64,000 bases of DNA from Heterobasidion occidentale (lineage: Eukaryota > Basidiomycota > Agaricomycetes > Russulales > Bondarzewiaceae): assembly GCA_039111635.1 (NCBI GenBank), contig JBCAQO010000014.1, positions 1,674,001 to 1,738,000 of the forward strand, written 5' to 3'. Numbering within the stretch: position 1 is the stretch's first letter; every line of letters starts with the position of its first letter. Below the pieces are notes generated by a model. The model did no database searches. It saw only the letters and a list, made by a program, of their open reading frames with translations, and was not told the DNA's origin. Position numbers and translations under genes: made by a program. Positions 62,601 through 64,000 of this stretch are shown here, piece after piece.

Positions 62601-64000
62601 CAGGTGGGTGGAGTCAGACCAAACCATTAGCGGCGCTACGATGCGCTCGTGAGTGTCGTCCGGTCCCATCCGGGGCATGCTGGTAATTTCAAGGTGCGCC
62701 TCAATCATGGCTAGTGATGAGTAGACCTCTGAATACAACAAAATTGGCGTAGCGTCAGGCGTGGGGCACCAGTATTGGCGGAACGGTGTCATATGGAACG
62801 TGCGGGAGACTGGAGCAGCGTAGGTGGACCGGATGATGTTGACCAGGCGTCTATGGTAGACGCCATTGACCGTAAACACCGGCGATTCGCTCTCAGGTTT
62901 CATAGTCTGTTTGTCGGCGGGGGGGAGACGTATATCAACCGAGGCACAATGCCATCCGTCTTGGTTCTGCAATCTATTCTCAGGATTAGCAAGATGTTTG
63001 TCCAATCTTTTTGTCTCGCGAGCAAAAGAGACCCCCGAGAGCTCTTTCAAATCAAATTCTGGTGTAATAGAGTCTCACCAGCCTGTCAAACTCTCCCCCT
63101 GACTTCAATGTGGAACCGGAAAAGTGCCATCCCAGCAGGAGCTCGGAAGACCGATTCGCAAATGGCGCAGTGGACGATGCCAGTACGGTAGCTTGTGCGG
63201 GAGCTGCCGATGAAGGAGCGGGTGTCATTTCGACGTCTGGTAGTACCGGTGTGTCAGACACAGATGCCGGTGCAGCGGCTTGGGCGGGAGCCGCCATTGA
63301 AGGAACAGGTGTCGATGGGGGAACAGCGAGTCCTGGTGAGTCGCAAACAGAGTCCAGAGAGAGTCCCGCTTCGGGATTTGACGTCGGGCGCTCAGGATAT
63401 GAGCGAAAGATCCCGTATGCGTTTGGCATGGTCTCAAGCCAGGCAACCGGGTGTGCGCGAGGCCCCTCCTCGGGCGGGTCATCCAGCGCCGTTGATTGCT
63501 GAGGTGAGTTTCCGTGGGAGGTGACGGGATTTGACAGTGTCTGACGGGTCGGAATGTGGGCTAGGGGGGTTGGCATTGACGGCAAGAAGTCGATGAGGTG
63601 TTTTGGAAATCGCACCTGACGCCCCGAGCGACTCGAGAAGACCGGCGGTGTGTCTGCCTGCATTTCCCGTATTGGCGGTGTATTGACGTCTGACTCTGTT
63701 GTTCCAGCTGTAATGGAATCTCCCTGCATGTTATGATTCAGCCTCTTGAACTCGAGACACTCGAACGTCCACAAAGCAAGGTCAATAAACTTACCGGTAA
63801 GTCACCTGGGTCTTCCTCCATGTTGGTGAGCATCTCCTGACCCTCCCTCACATCTCCCTCCCTTCGCTTTTTGACAGACATCCTGGGCTGGGTGTTCCAT
63901 GACCGTTTACGATTGACGCTCGCCGCACTGGCGAGTTCTGCATACTTGGAACACCGGCTTAAATGGGCGCTAAGCGACCGCGGTGTGTTGCATGAGGTCC
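59616..64000 (-). mobile_element. Plavaka-family (CACTA-like) DNA transposase, 5' end outside window, one frameshift
   Basis: A spliced minus-strand gene that continues past 64000. From its N-terminus: a zinc-finger-like CNTPRSLSAHLSRC at the window edge; SGRQVRFPKHLIDFLPS; a Pro/Ala/Ser-rich linker; the transposase core with VAPLMVWSDSTHLASFGTAS and SKSAHHLAYIPT; LIHAIWLLLLDADFMEAYEH; PRFLTYSADYPEK; FYDLFVVDLLHEFELGVWKA; LVTWHALAKLRLHTDTTLEY; NLATYKMHALGDYPATIRQF; RINYTSYDVRRSQDSINPRT; RMDFLWVRWYGVDPDM; FGFLDPQEVLRG. A glutamate- and aspartate-rich tail ends at the TGA 59616-59618. In the run of five C at about 60130-60134 one base seems missing: the frame before it stops at 60121, while the next frame carries the expected AHLIPAF block. 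Otherwise all parts look well preserved, so the element moved or was active recently. Confidence 0.85.

Overview
The window is nuclear DNA of a basidiomycete fungus, most likely an Agaricomycete such as a wood-decaying polypore. Genes are broken by many 50-60 base introns. The gene set includes GH131, an OPT transporter, a Plavaka-type DNA transposon and a RAI1/DXO-like family typical of this group. Nearly all of the window is GC-rich, except for one AT-rich island at about 49.1-50.9 kb. I rebuilt the exons by hand from splice sites and family motifs. For every gene called intact the summed exon length is a multiple of three.

Layout. 0-9.6 kb: a 5'-truncated HIT hydrolase, an OPT oligopeptide transporter, a remnant of a carboxylesterase, and a beta-carbonic anhydrase (minus). 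9.6-14.7 kb: no recognisable gene. 14.7-15.5 kb: a second beta-carbonic anhydrase (plus), with the same 222-residue length and the same internal exon sizes. 16.5-30.5 kb: three paralogs of a RAI1/DXO-like decapping-nuclease family, interleaved with an unknown membrane protein, a ferroportin and an NmrA-like NAD(P)-binding protein. 30.8-33.2 kb: an intact secreted type-B carboxylesterase. 36.7-39.3 kb: a PHO84-type phosphate symporter. 39.6-40.8 kb: a GH131 glucanase. 41.4-46.9 kb: GPI16/PIG-T and the AAA ATPase AFG2 in divergent orientation. 47.2-48.9 kb: two small unknown ORFs. 49.3-50.7 kb: an intact 8-exon membrane protein in the AT-rich island. 50.7-54.6 kb: gene-poor. 54.7-57.1 kb: a carboxylesterase pseudogene. 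57.7-59.0 kb: a pseudogene of a 2OG-Fe(II) oxygenase. 59.6-64 kb: a Plavaka transposase with one frameshift, running off the window.

How it fits together. Housekeeping genes (AFG2, GPI16, PHO84, HNT1) sit beside accessory secreted or nutritional functions (OPT, GH131, carboxylesterases, ferroportin). The right end is decaying, with two dead enzyme genes next to a transposon. The most interesting features are the DXO-like trio, in which only one copy keeps every catalytic motif, and the AT-rich but intact membrane-protein gene. Functions rest on motif reading only; no database search was run.
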